From Chaenocephalus aceratus (lineage: Eukaryota > Chordata > Actinopteri > Perciformes > Channichthyidae), in assembly GCA_023974075.1 (NCBI GenBank), contig CM043796.1:28148821-28212820 (forward strand): 64,000 nucleotides of DNA. Reading direction: 5' to 3'. A program made the position numbers and the translations under genes. The notes beneath the pieces were generated by a model. It made no database searches. It was given only the letters and a program-made list of their open reading frames with translations, and was not told where the DNA came from. This document shows, piece by piece, positions 46,814 through 59,719 of the stretch. Each line of letters opens with the position of its first letter. The first letter of the stretch is position 1.

Positions 46814-47392
46814 AGCCTCTCTGCCTCCAGAACGAACACAAGGTGCTGCGTCCGGATCTCCTCCTACTCCACTGCTTCCAACACATTTATGGGTGAACCT
46901 GTCAGCACGTTAGCCTGTGCAAGACCCAGAGACTGCCTGCAGGGCATCAGGGGTCCTTCAGGGGTCCTTCAGGGGCCCCTCCTGGCTCCTGATCCATGGC
47001 TCAGGTGTAACGCTGGGTGTGTCCAATACAACCAGGCAAACTAACCAATCATTGACCCCTGCTCACAAAACGTACCTAACTAATCCAAAACATGACTTCA
47101 CACGGTTATTCCTCTGTGCACTGTGACGGACAGGTGGTCCCTAACCTCTCTGACTACCAATTAAAGAGCCATTTACATTTCTAGGTTATAGATTTTTTTA
47201 CTTAAATAGAAATGTATAACTGTGTTCAAAACACTATATAACACCACAGGTGTCTGCATGAAATATAACTAACTTCAACTCTGTCCAGATGGAGCAATAT
47301 AGGATTTGCAATGTTTGGATTTCTTTAGTGCCTGTTGCTGTAGTAACAAAAAACCCAGTGTGACCATGATGCATTGGCTGAAAATGAAAGGT

Positions 47393-47427
<35 letters not shown>

Positions 47428-47850
47428 TGACACATGGGCCTAGTGTGTAGTCCTAATGAGTTGGTTAGAAATAATTCAGATGATTGGTTAAATAATTAAG
47501 TTAGCTTTCAGTCTGTGACAACACTGACATGTTGGTTATCCTAAATATGACACATGATACTACTTTGGAAAAGAAGTACGGAAAAAGCTCCAGGTCCACC
47601 GACGCACTGTGAGGTGTGCAAGCTGCTCTTTCAGTGGAGTGGATGCTTGTGCTGAAGTCATCTGCATTACATCTGGTTTAAAGCCCCGGAGAAAGCTAGT
47701 AAGTGGACCTTGAGATTTTTCCCCCAAGACATATTTTATATTCTTGTTATTTTAATTGCCAACTTCTTTTATCAAAGTGTCGATGAATGAATCAGCCTCT
47801 GTGTAGATGATGTAATGTGATGTAAATAAAACTTGTGTCACACTGAAATT
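46814..47850 (+). other. auh: auh 3' UTR
   Basis: Non-coding sequence after the auh stop contains a short (TA)n run near 47396-47423 and an AATAAA at 47825-47830, followed by a GT-rich stretch (TTGTTGTTGTTGTG) that fits a cleavage downstream element. The end is inferred from this signal. Confidence 0.6.
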
Positions 47851-48091
47851 GTTGTTGTTGTGATTTGAAACCCTCACATTAAATACAGATGGAAGATGGT
47901 GGAAACGGAGCACTGTTAAAGCAATACAATTACGGATGTTTAATTATAAGGGATGTCGATTTAGTTTTGAAGTTCAAGCCTGAATCGTAAGTTCGTTGTG
48001 TTGGAAACTGACAATTCACTATCACTGGTTTTAAATGTCCTTCACACAGAGGTCAATGTTTCCCCAGCTCACATCATCCTTAACCTCAAAT

Positions 48092-48092
48092 C

Positions 48093-48159
<67 letters not shown>
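48092..48159. repeat. (CA)n microsatellite
   Basis: About 68 bp of CA. Confidence 0.97.
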
Positions 48160-48161
<2 letters not shown>

Positions 48162-48214
48162 ATACAACTTAATGCATCAATAATTATAAAACATATCATT
48201 CTGAAATGGACTAA

Positions 48215-48375
48215 TCTGCACAATGACTACTTTTACTGTTGGTCATTTTGGTTGGTATTGGTATTTTTCTACTTTTACTTGAGTAACATTTTGAATGCAG
48301 GACTTTTAGTTGTAACAGAGTATTCCTACACTCTGGTACTTCTACTTTTACTCAAGTACAAGCTCTGAGTACTTC
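48215..48375 (-). repeat. fragment of AAGTACTnAAGTA hAT-like family
   Basis: TTCTACTTTTACTTGAGTAA and CACTCTGGTACTTCTACTTT match the reversed family; both ends are missing. Confidence 0.65.
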
Positions 48376-48876
48376 CACAATGTATTCTTGCACCTTCATA
48401 AAATTGGGAGACTATGGCCGTAGAGAATTTATATATATTCTCTTCGGCCATCTGTTCTCTTGTGCTGTGTAGAATAACCCTTATCCATGTGCTGTAGTGG
48501 TTCAGCTGTGTCCTTAAAGTTGAGGTGAAACGTTCGATTTCCTTTTGGAGATTTGTAGGAAAATCAATCATACAACAATTTCCGGTTATACGGAGGCTGA
48601 AGTCTAATCATGTATGAGACTGGTTTGTCCAAACTCCAGACCTTCTGTCCTGACGTGGAAATCATTTCATGCAGCATCTCCATATAATCATCTTTAAAGA
48701 GTTTATAGTGTGTACTGTTTAAACATACATGTACGCATGCAATTATGTATGCATTGATCGATACTGCGTATGCAAATCTGAAGAGATGAGATGGATCATA
48801 ATTCTCATAATCAATTTATCCAATACATGTAGGATGAAAGATAGCCAGCCAGCGAGGCACTTCAAATGCATATTTA

Positions 48877-49092
<216 letters not shown>

Positions 49093-49822
49093 CGTGAGCG
49101 GACTGTTGAGGCCCTGGCCGGCGGTTGCGTGCAGGCGGGCCCTGTGGCTTCATGCTGCTGCTGCACACAACCTGACTTCAGGCTGCACATCACCACTGTG
49201 GCTGGCCTCCTTCCGGCAGATGTCCCAGCACTAAGCCGAGGGGAATCCCACCACAAGTCAAGGTTGCGTAAAGAAAGACCGGTTCCCCAATACTTGGTGG
49301 CTAGAACCCCAGCCGCTTCTCATGGGAAACGTCCGAGGTGTAACTGAAACGGCAATCCTTCGCAGAATGAAGTTTGTCTGTTTTTGAAGGAACCGTTTCT
49401 GTTACCGCAGGTCAGCCCTGTCTGGGACATGCACAGTTTCAGTTTGAACTCTTTCTCAACGGGTTGTTTTGGATCGAAAACAGAAATGGAGCTGATCCCA
49501 AACAGGATATATTGTATATTTTGGAGCATGCACGTTGTTGTACAAACTACTTTGACATAGAGAGAAGTGCGTTATTCTCAGTGATGCGTAAAAAACCTCA
49601 CATTCATTGACCCAGCTCCACATTTAGACGTGACAGTTAGACAGTGAGCCTGCATTCATTTCATATATTATATTACACCTGTGCTTCACTATCTAATGGG
49701 ACATGTACAGATGCGTTCAGTAAAAAAAAGGCCTTTTGTTTTGTCCTCGAGGTAGAATGTATGTCAAACCTGGAGAAATAAACCACAAACATGTATCATT
49801 AGATTAAACTCAATGGACTTTG

Positions 49823-50530
49823 ATTACATTACATTGCATTTAGCTGACGCTTTTATCCAAAGCGACTTACAATAAGTACATTCGACCAGGAAGACACAAC
49901 CTTGAGGAAAACAGAATCATAAAGTACATCAGGTTTCATAGAGCCAAGCATTTCAAGTGCTACTCAACTGGCTTTAGGTAAGCCAGTACTTTATTAGTAT
50001 ATAAGTGCTTTGTTAGTAATTCTATCACTCGAGGTGGAGTCGAAAGAGATGACTTTTCAGTCTGCGCCGGAAGGTGTGTAAGCTGTCTGCTGTCCTGATG
50101 TCAATGGGAGCTCATTCCACCATCTTGGAGCCAGGATAGCAAACCCACGTGTTTCTGCTGATGGGAACTTGGGTCCCCCTCGCAGCGAGGGTGCAGTGAG
50201 TCGTTTGGCTGATGCAGAGCGGAGTGCACGTGCTGGGGTGTACGGTTTAACCATGTCCTGGATGTAGGAAGGGCCAGACCCATTCGCAGCATGGTACGCA
50301 AGTACCAGTGTCTTGAAGTGGATTCTAGCAGTTACCGGAAGCCAGTGGAGGGAGCGGAGGAGCGGAGTGGTGTGGGAACATTCAGGAAGGTTGAAGACCA
50401 GACGAGCCGCTGCATTCTGGATGAGCTGCAGGTCGGATGGCACATGCAGGTGGACCAGCCAGGAGGGGGCTGCAGTAGTCTAGGCGTGAGCTGACGAGAG
50501 CCTGGACCAGAACCTGCAACCTAAAGCGCT
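49823..50530 (-). pseudogene. 5'-truncated L2-like LINE, ORF2 C terminus
   Basis: The minus strand encodes ALVSSRLDYCSPLLAGPPAC, then, in another frame, LQLIQNAAARLVFNLPECSH, TPLLRSLHWLPVTARIHFKT, LAYHAANGSGPSYIQDMV and FAILAPRWWNELP. This is the end of a CR1/L2-clade reverse transcriptase. The 3' end (low coordinates) is the conserved AAAGCGTCAGCTAAATGCAA tail. A frameshift at about 50400-50440 breaks the frame. Confidence 0.85.
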
Positions 50531-50981
50531 TGCGCGAATACACACACATTCCTACACTGATGGTAGAGGCTAGCACACAAGCTAGCCTCACATTAGCATT
50601 CCCACACACACATACACTCTTGTCTATTCCATCAGGAGCAAATTTGTCTTGAACCTTAAACCTGAGCATTTTATTTATATTTCTGCGGTAAACTGGCCCT
50701 TTAAAGCTGCCGCACAAGAGGTTTACCTGAGTACGAAAAACAACAACATTTTTGACAGGTCGTAGGTTTAAAATAGTACATTCATTGCTTTGTTGTAATA
50801 ACGTGTTATTCAAATTTGTAATAAAAGCTAATGCGTTCCTCACTTTCCAATAAGCAACACAACAAAAATGAGTAAGTCATCTCCAATTATTTTCCAATCA
50901 TTAAGAAAGTGTGCCATTATAAATACTGAGGTCCAGATGAGCTGCATTTTGCCAGAAGGTCAGAGGTCAGATGGTCTATCT

Positions 50982-51489
50982 CAGGGGTGTCAAACTCAAG
51001 GCCCGGGGGCCAAATCCGGCCCGCGACTTCATTTTATGTGCCCCCACAAGAGCTTGCAAAAAATATGATTTTATTATACGGTTACATGCTACTTTACAGA
51101 GGCACGTTGCCCATAAACTACATGTCCCACAATGCATCTGAAATTTGACTTTTCTCAGAATTTGACTTTTAATGTCCTTTTTTCAAAATGTCACTTTTAT
51201 TTTGACTTTTTTCCAGAATGTGGCTTTTATTTTTAAATCATTTTGTGACATTCTCACTGAAAAGACTTGCAATTATTTGCCCTAGACTTCTGCTTTCAGA
51301 CGTAGTTAATTATGAAGGTATTACCCTATCCGATAATAATCCAATGCAGAGCAATAATGTAATATAATACATTATTTTATATATGTTAAATATTATATGT
51401 ATTTTTATAGTCTTAAAGTTACAACCGGCCCTTTGAGTGCAACCATAATGCGAATGTGGCCCACAATGAAATTGAGTTTGACACCCCTG
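50982..51489. mobile_element. hAT-like element with CAGGGGTGTCAAACTCA ends
   Basis: Ends CAGGGGTGTCAAACTCAAGG and TTGAGTTTGACACCCCTG are inverted repeats, flanked by an exact 8-bp duplication GTCTATCT (50974-50981 and 51490-51497). CCAAATCCGGCCCGCGACTT is typical of a vertebrate hAT short family (from memory). No transposase was seen. Confidence 0.9.
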
Positions 51490-52554
51490 GTCTATCTGAT
51501 TACAATTACAAAGCATGTGTCATGACCGGAGAGATGTTTTACAAGTATACAATCCCATATATATCTCATATCTTTTCTATAAAGCATCCGTAAGGGCGGG
51601 CTTCTTAAATACACTCTTTGGTTTTCTAGAAACAGTGATGCAGACCACATGGAATATGCTCACACATGAGTGATGCAAAACTAGTACATTGGAATTCAAC
51701 AAGCATGATAATGCATGCCAAAGAGGTGCAGCAATGCAATTAATCCTATTCAGAATACATTAAAAAAATGAAGGCTACTAGTCATGTGACATTCAGAATA
51801 AACCAGGCATAACAAAAACATTGGCATATTTTTGGGATTTTACATCCAATTCATTTATTATATCACATTATTGCCAGTTAAATGCTGCTTTACTTTAAGT
51901 CGGTGGCTTGGACAATATCCCAGATTTGGGTAACATTTCATTTTAATTGCTCTCCATTTTTTAAGGGTAGAGTGCTTCAATTATTCAACCTTAAACATGT
52001 TATTAAAACGAAATAAAAGGAGACAATGTGGCCAAAGTTTTTTACTTGTTTGTAGTGTGTTTTCAGGTCAGTTTTTCGCCATGTTTTAAAGATATGTAAT
52101 ACTGTAAATAATGGCATTACTTATTGGAGCATCATGGGACTTTATTCTTATTTTTTTTTAAATCATACATAACTTAAAATCTGCCTGCTCATATCAACCG
52201 TCTCTTATATAATAAAAAAATATCTGTTACTAAACTTTACTTTGATTTCGAAGAACTATCAACACTTCCTTGGTTTCTTCGATCAAGCTGAGAGTTAAGG
52301 CCATGGCACTCAAAGCACTCAGAGCTAAATATAAAAGAGACTCTGCTGCCACCTGCAGGTTTAAACAACTCATCGTAAAATAAATATCTGACTGAGTTGT
52401 ATCCAAATTATCTACCAATACGGACACAGAGCATGTGTGTTCTTTATATTCTAAAAGTAGAAGGAATTATTCAGATCTCAGATTCAAAATCAGATTATAA
52501 TAATGCCCTCGCTTCAGAGTAAAGTAAGTCAAAGTTATGCAAACAAAATCCTAC

Positions 52555-52745
52555 TTAAAGGTGGGGTCATTTTGGAGAAACCAGCTTGAGTGCGCTAGAA
52601 TTTCAAAATACACAGCCGGAAAAAATCTGCCACTTCCTCACAGAGCCCCTCCTTCATTGCTATCGGGATGTTAAGAGCATTCCATGGAATATAACAAAAA
52701 GTGTATCTCGAGCCGGTTTCTCAAACTAACTTACCCCACCTTTAA
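52555..52745 (+). mobile_element. TTAA-type MITE, family AGGTGGGGTAGGTAAG, copy 3 (internal deletion)
   Basis: TTAA at 52555-52558 and 52742-52745. The middle, from about CTCCTCCAACACACACGAAC to the GACATTTTT segment, is missing, leaving 191 bp. Confidence 0.8.
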
Positions 52746-52779
52746 GTAAAAGTAAAAAAGTATTATCATCAAAATACAC

Positions 52780-53420
52780 TTAAAGGTAGGTAGGTAAGAA
52801 TGGAGAAACCAGCTAGAATTTGAAAGTACGCAGCCGAAAAATCTGCCACTTCCTTACAGAGCCCCTCCTCCAACACACATGAACGCGCACATGACCAATG
52901 AGGGCACGAGATAAATTTGTGCACGAGATGGAAGGCTGACAGGCAGGTAGGCCATCCAGTTACTTTAGCCGGCTCAGATGATTGGTCGTGCTTTTTACAG
53001 ATAGATTAGATAGAGTTTTATTGTCTCCCTTAGGAGAAATTTGTCTTGGGCATCGAGATAATACACATAAAAAACATTCAGGTCAATCAGTCATAGATAC
53101 AGAACAGAGATCACATATATCACATGGCAAAGAAACAACAAGAAACATACAGGTACCGAACTTTCCCTATTGCACATACATAATCAAATTGCACTTTCCC
53201 TATTGCATTCATACTGTACATAATCAAATATTGCACTTTTCCCTATTGTATTTATACATAAATCAAATATTGCACAGCGCCACGGCTTCCACAGATAAGA
53301 TATTTGTATATATTTATTGTCAAAGCATTTAATTTATTCATTGCTATCGGGATGTTAAGAGCATTCCACGGAATATAACAAAAAGTGTTTCTGAAGTGAA
53401 CTACCTACCCCACCTTTTAA
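52780..53420 (+). mobile_element. TTAA-type MITE copy 4 with an inserted retroelement tail
   Basis: TTAA at 52780-52783 and 53417-53420. About 290 bp at 53000-53295 interrupts it, beginning AGATTAGATAGAGTTTTATT and containing GTCTCCCTTAGGAGAAATTT, a reversed retroelement 3' end with internal repeats of TTGCACTTTCCCTATTGCA. It lies 34 bp from copy 3. Confidence 0.75.
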
Positions 53421-53700
53421 ATACCAAAAGAAAAGTATGTGTTATGCATTTTAAAACAGTGAAACTGTCACCAAACCTAATTTCTTAATCTGAATAAATA
53501 GAGGAATTCAAATGAGCCGCACGCCACAATAACTCTGACCCACACCACCCCGACTGGATTTGTTATTGACAGGATGTAGAGGTTTCTTCACTTAATCCAA
53601 GATGTTTGTTGGTGTAGAAATGCAGGAAGTTTATTTAGATTCAAATGTATTTTTCCCGGGGTTGTGGTCATTCAGTCAGACAACTCACGTGTTTCTTAAT

Positions 53701-55286
53701 ATGTTTATTAGAAACAGCATCTAGTTTGAGTTTGGCGTCTAGACTCGGGCCTCATCACTCCACAGATTTACAAAGAACATTGAGTGATGATTAGATAACT
53801 ATCCCCCGAGCCTACAGGTGGAAGCTGGGTGGAGGTGGGGAGCTGGGGGTCGGGGGAAGCTGGGGTGGTGGGGGGGCAGGCGAGCAGCAGCAATATGAGG
53901 CGAGGCAGAGGCAGGAAGACCTGGCAGCTTCAATAGAGCGGCATGTTTAGGAGAATGTGTTTGATTGGTTGTAAGAGGGACGAGGTGCGTCACGTGTTAA
54001 TGTATCATTGGTGCTCCAGTTGACTGCATGTATCTTCTCCAGTTTGCTCACCCTTTGTAGATCTGAACCAGGTGTCCTAAAGTAACAAGCATAGATCTAT
54101 AGAAAGGTATCTGTATCCAGAATGTATATCAAAACAAACAATATCTCAAGGATATATCTATATGCTGGTTAGTTTGCACTTAACCTTCATGAAACCTGGA
54201 GCATGCACTTTTAATAAGGCTGCTTCTTTATTGAGGCTGTTGCACTCATGATGACTTGCTACTGTAAACATGTGCATAGACTCGCCTTGAAAACCAACAA
54301 ACGCACCACAAACATGTCCGAAAGCGGGGATTGTTATATTTACATTTGAAGAAATAATGCTAATCTTTGTTTTTAAAGCCATAATTTGGCAACAAAAAGC
54401 ATCCCAAATAACATAACTTGTTTAAGACATGATTCATGTTCGCACTGCTGCAGCTCTCCGGACAGAAGGTGTTTCACATGTTACTAAATCAATGGCTGTT
54501 GGTGCAGAACTCCACTTATTTGCAACTAACTTCTTATAGAGATGTTTTACAATTAGCATTTTTGAGTTGCGCCACATTTCCTGCTTTTGAGTGTGTATAT
54601 AATTTGACCTCAGAGGCACCGATAGTGATCCATAACATTGAGTTGAATAATGTCACTTTTCATCATCACAATTCTTCTTTTGTATTAGAAATGTGTTGAG
54701 GATTTTGTGTGCAAGTTATTCTGGTTGTTGGCATGTGACCCAGATCCATCTTGGTATTCCTTAGGTTGTTCTGAACTTAAGCTTATCATGACATTTCCAT
54801 AAACCACGTTATTATCGGATGTGTCCTGACATATCTACCTGTTCCCCATTAGTGTTAAAACTCTACCGTTACATGTCTTTTTACTATCAATAAATCCATT
54901 TCCAGGACACTACCTTTTTTCATATATTGTAAAATACTGACAGGCATTCATGGAGTAATTAATAAGTGAGTACAGAGTATATCAGACCTTCATTCAGGAA
55001 ATCATCGACATTCACTGACAAAAATACAAGTATTTAGTTTGTTAGCTGAGACATTAATGTTCATACATCAGTGAGACTTGCATATGTTTATTACAACCTC
55101 CATATTGTTTACATTCAGGAAGGAACAAGAGAAGTAATAAAATAAACGTGATTTGCATAATGATATTCCTCGAGTCAATATCTTACAGACAGCATTTATA
55201 ACTCATATCCACCTCCAGACATAATCAGGATTAAATGCAGTTTTTCCTCATCACCCACAGCTTTGCATCAACTTCCACGTGAAGAA
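53701..55286 (-). other. syk: region downstream of syk, possible 3' UTR
   Basis: No coding sequence recognised. Minus-strand AATAAA hexamers occur near 55087 and 53704. A purine-rich GGTGGGGGGGCAGG stretch is at 53866-53879. The true syk cleavage site cannot be chosen from sequence. Confidence 0.4.
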
Positions 55287-55359
55287 TCACTGTGCAATAT
55301 CGTAATAAAATTCTCGTAGTCTTGGCTCAACAACGGTGAATCCAGGCCGTTCATCTGCC
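55287..55359 (-). CDS. syk: syk terminal exon
   Basis: The minus-strand exon after GTTTTAG completes K and reads ADERPGFTVVEPRLREFYYD, then IAQ and TGA. RPGF and the C-terminal tyrosine cluster are typical. Here it is FYYD; as I recall it is YYYD in mammals. The 3' UTR runs to lower coordinates; the first minus-strand AATAAA (TTTATT on plus) is near 55087, suggesting a short 3' UTR of about 200 bp, but others occur further on. Confidence 0.95.
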
Positions 55360-55439
55360 CTAAAACACACGAGGACAGGAAGTAGTTATTAATAATGACA
55401 TGAGCCCTTCGAACACGGTGAAAACTGGAAATCTTGCCA

Positions 55440-55520
55440 AGTATCAGAATCGCAATCAAGTGTATTGCCAGGTACGTTTACACATACAAGGAATTAGCTT
55501 TGGTATCTGGTGGTGCGAAC
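55440..55520. repeat. retroelement tail in last syk intron
   Basis: TATCAGAATCGCAATCAAGT then GTATTGCCAGGTACGTTTAC resembles the same reversed 3'-end class as at 37279; it sits about 80 bp upstream, on the gene strand, of the final syk exon. Confidence 0.4.
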
Positions 55521-56589
55521 ATAAACAATCGGTGGCAAAGTAGGCAAACAAATAAATATATAAGGATACAGAAAATTAAGTATTCTTAAGAAACAATTTA
55601 GCATTAAAAAAGGATGCTAAAGACAAGCATTTACACCAACTGTAACTATACAGTAACCTTAAAAGCTAAACAAAAAAGTAAACAACAGTGTATTATTTTT
55701 TAAAGTGGAGTGCTGTGCAATATATTTGTATATTTGTCTTTACACTTGATATAACCTAAACGTCTTAAAGGTGCCCTATTATACTGTTTTTCATCAATAT
55801 ATTACAGGTGTCAGATATATACAAAACATGTCTCATTGCAGCATTACCCATAATCCCCTCTGTTTCAGCCAAAAGTGCTGATTCTGTGTCTGTAGCTTTA
55901 AATGCTAATGAGCTGCTGCTGGCCACGCCCCTCTGAGAGATGATTGGTTAAAACGAACACAAAGAATACAGTGGGAGGGGCTTACCTTGGTTGGTTATTG
56001 GTAGAGGTAACAATGCAGTGAGATATAGGGCTTGTTTTTAGAAAAAGGCATCTTAAGTAAGTAAGTCAAAGACTCTTCAAAACATCTTATTGCCGTAACT
56101 GCCGTGGCATTTGGAAAAGATGGATCAGCCTCTGATTAAACTTTTTTTCTATTACGCCCCTTGTAGCATTTTGGGATTACTTTTAGCAATGAAAGGTGCT
56201 TTACAAATTTAATTTATTATTATTATTATTATTATTATTATCATTATCATTTTGGATCAATAAATACATCTGACTTGATTTTAGAAAACACATTTTTATT
56301 TTAATACTGGGAGTTCAAAATAAGTTTCCCCAGCTAATTACAAGATCTCATTTAACAAAATATGCCATATTATTTCAAGAAATCTTTCCAAGCTAGGTTT
56401 CACTTGTTCTTCTGGCGGATTTTTTTAACTTATTACAAGTGAAAAAACCTTCATTATTGTTTTACTTGATTTTGGAGCCGCATTTCTCCGGCGTAATCAG
56501 TCCTCTCTGGTAGATGGGTTTATTGTCACTATATATAAAATGGAATGAAACACATTGGTGGTTAATACTGTGTGAGCTCTGGCTCTTAC

Positions 56590-56702
56590 TTGTATGTCCA
56601 GCAGGTCCTCATGAGCTCATATATCTCCATCGGACAGTTCATCGGAGCGTCCATACGTTCCCCGCTCTCAATCTTCTGCATCACCTCATTTCCTTTCATT
56701 CC
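56590..56702 (-). CDS. syk: syk kinase C-lobe exon
   Basis: The minus-strand exon after TTTTTAG encodes [20 protein letters not shown], then [24 protein letters not shown] and CW-Y are conserved C-lobe motifs. It ends AA|GTAAGA with two bases that complete Lys with the final exon. Confidence 0.96.
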
Positions 56703-56724
56703 CTAAAAACAGGGGAAACATTCA

Positions 56725-56840
56725 AAGTTCAAGATTCAAAGGTTTTTATTGTCATATGCACATGAGCTACAGTGTAGAAATGGCAATGAAATTATTCTGA
56801 CCTGAGCTCCTCCAACAATGCAACATATATAATAAAATAC
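56725..56840. repeat. retroelement tail next to syk exon
   Basis: AAGGTTTTTATTGTCATATG and GAGCTCCTCCAACAATGCAA match copies at 29250 and 34851. It begins about 22 bp beyond the syk exon boundary at 56702. Confidence 0.5.
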
Positions 56841-57469
56841 AAAATAAAAAGTAGTGCAGAAAGTCTATATGGAGATTATTGGGGAAAGCAACCCTAAAAA
56901 GACTTAGAATAAAAATAACGGGACTGTTTCATATACGTTTCTTTTAGTATTAATCATTATATGGCTAATTAAATAACACTAAAGTTACAATAGGCCAAGA
57001 ACATGTGCAATGCCCGTTACATACGTCGACATGAGGGGAAGATTTTACACAAAAAAGTCATATTGCATAATTTTAAACTCATATTTCCTTTCTTGTTTTT
57101 ATAAAAAAATGTTTAAGTTGTTCTATTAGTCTACCATCACCATTAAATGTAAATTACATTATGGAGGCTTCAAATAAGCCCAGTGGGTTTTTTTCTTCGT
57201 CTTCCTGCACTGTTTATTATTTGTTATCTGTTACGTTTGTGTATATTTAAATTGGGCTACGAATACACTATAAACATATGAATTAATAACTGTCCAAAAT
57301 GTAGCTGCAGCCATTTTACTTTTACCTAATCCTGCTGCGGTACGTTATTGTATGGAAAGCCAACAGTGCCATAATACGCTGCTATTTTAACACGTACTTA
57401 AGTGTAGTTTGAAACGTTTTGAAACACTTTTTTAATGTTAAATAAAGTTGTTTTCTGTGTTTAACAGAC

Positions 57470-57960
57470 TTGGTGGCTGTTGTGACTCGACAGTTATGTT
57501 AGGTGAAGTTATGTTTTTTACTCTCGTGTTTTGATCTTGTCACTTCCTGTTTTTATTTTGAAAGTAATCCTTCCCTCCCATTCCAGATCCCACATGTCCT
57601 GCCTTTGTGTGTTTCCCGCCCTTGAGATTGCTCTGCCCTGATAGTTTTCACCTGTGCCCATCCTCCTCACCTATAAATAGCCCTTGTGTTTCTTTGTTCC
57701 CTTGTCAGATCGTTATGTTTCATGTCGTGAGAACCTGGGCCTTTTGACACCTGACACTTTACTTTGAGATTTATACCTTTTGCCAAGTGAGTTTTGTTTT
57801 GATGTACGACTTTGTTTTTTTGTGATTTAACTACTTTCTATTTTTTGAAAGTACGATTTAGTTTTTGTTATTAAACAACATTCTATTTTTGAACAACTGT
57901 TTTCGAGTCCTGCTTTTGGGTCCTGTGTCCTGTGTCTCAGTTCATAACAGTGGCCTTGAG
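57470..57960 (+). mobile_element. possible solo LTR or LTR-like element
   Basis: The block has a CCTATAAATAGCCC TATA box at about 57670, a preceding GC-rich segment and ends GTTCATAACAG. The order (promoter-like region, TATA, U-rich tail, CCTGTGTCCTGTGTCTCAG) resembles a solo long terminal repeat. No coding remnants or clear target duplication were found, so the class is uncertain. Confidence 0.35.
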
Positions 57961-58065
57961 GTCTAAGCATTGGTTTTAATGCTGGGTTTGACAACAAAGT
58001 GTAACATCTTCAAGTGTAAATGCCATTTTAATTAAGAACTAGTGCCGTATTATAGCACTGTTCAC

Positions 58066-58553
58066 CAGAAGTCTTAAGTAACTAAGTACATTTTTAAGTA
58101 CGGTACTTGAGTACAATTTGTAGGTACTTTACTTGAGTATTTCCATTGTATGCTACTTAATACTTCTTCTCTACATTTTAGAAGCCAATATGGTACTTTT
58201 TACTCCTCTATATTTATCTGACAGCTTTCGTTTTCTTCACAGATTCAGATTCTTAGCAAAATCAAAAAAAAAGTAAATTATTTCATATACATTAAATACA
58301 GGTTATCCAGCAGCAGTTTATAAAGTAAAGAAAAAAACCTTTACCAGCTGTTAAAGAAGGAATAAATTAGGCATGAGCCATTATGCATTATTCTACTTTT
58401 GGTACTTTAAGTATATTTTGATGCCGATACTTTTGTACTTTTACTCAAGTAAGATTTTCAATGCAGTACTTGTACTAGTAACAGAGTATTCATACACTCT
58501 GGTACTTCTACTTTTACTCAAGTACAACATCTGAATACTTCTTCCCACCCCTG
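58066..58553 (-). mobile_element. hAT-like short element, AAGTACTnAAGTA family, with exact duplication
   Basis: Starts CAGAAGTCTTAAGTAACT and ends CTTCTTCCCACCCCTG, flanked by an exact 8-bp duplication CTGTTCAC (58058-58065 and 58554-58561). This copy assigns the whole AAGTACT family to hAT. It lies in a syk intron. Confidence 0.88.
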
Positions 58554-58571
58554 CTGTTCACTTTCCATAAA

Positions 58572-58720
58572 AACTGTGTGAGTAACTGTGAGTAACTGTG
58601 TGAGTAACTGTGTGAGTAACTGTGCGAGTAACTGTGCGAGTAACTGTGCGAGTAACTGCCTGAGTAACTGTGTGAGTAACTGTGTGAGTAACTGCCTGAG
58701 TAACTGTGTGAGTAACTGTA
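58572..58720. repeat. 12-bp tandem array, about 12 units
   Basis: Unit GTGAGTAACTGT with GC/CC variants; one unit is 10 bp. It ends 38 bp from the splice donor of the syk exon at 58759. Confidence 0.93.
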
Positions 58721-58755
58721 CGTCATCATGTCTCTGCTTGCCTTGTGTTAGTTCA

Positions 58756-59079
<324 letters not shown>

Positions 59080-59396
59080 TTACTTGCTTTTATGCAGAGA
59101 TGAAAGAGGTATGTGCATGTTTGACCTGCACCAAGACTTCCTTTAAAGTGGAAATATACTGCATTGTTAGAGCAGCTCAGAGGCATCAATTTATCGTCTA
59201 CATTTATTGCTAATTTCCAATTCAATTTTTCCGAAAGCATAATGTCAGCTTGTGCAACTTATTGGGATAGTTCTTCGCAATATTTCCCCACTTAACAATT
59301 TCGCTTTGATAGACCATGGAATATGCATTAATGGGCCTGGATTGACTTGATGCTTGATGTAAAATAAATGATCTGAACCCCCACCCCCCTTAGTAC

Positions 59397-59586
59397 CTTA
59401 TAGTAGTTTTGGTCCTCGCCCACAGCTTTGGAGAGTCCGAAGTCGCTGATCTTGGCGTAGTGATGCGTGACGAGCAGCACATTGCGGGCGGCGAGGTCTC
59501 TGTGCACGAAGTTATGCTCCTCCAGGTACTTCATCCCCATGGAGACCTGGTGCACCAGCTCCGTGATGTTCTTTACGGTGGTCTGC
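59397..59586 (-). CDS. syk: syk kinase exon: catalytic loop and DFG
   Basis: Minus strand, after [47 protein letters not shown], then [20 protein letters not shown] and [11 protein letters not shown] and DFG are intact. The paired tyrosines of the activation loop (QNYYK) are conserved, so the kinase looks active. The donor is AAG|GTACTA. An alternative acceptor four bases in (GCAG) would pair with the alternative donor of the previous exon; both give the same protein length. Confidence 0.97.
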
Positions 59587-59719
59587 CTAGGATCAATTCA
59601 ACGTTTATTATAAAGCTGGCTGCCTTAGATTCTGAACACAAGATTCAGAGGGATCAACCTTTAAACTTGGGAGATTAAAAGTGCTTATTGTGACTTTATT
59701 AGCACTGTAGTTAGCAGCA

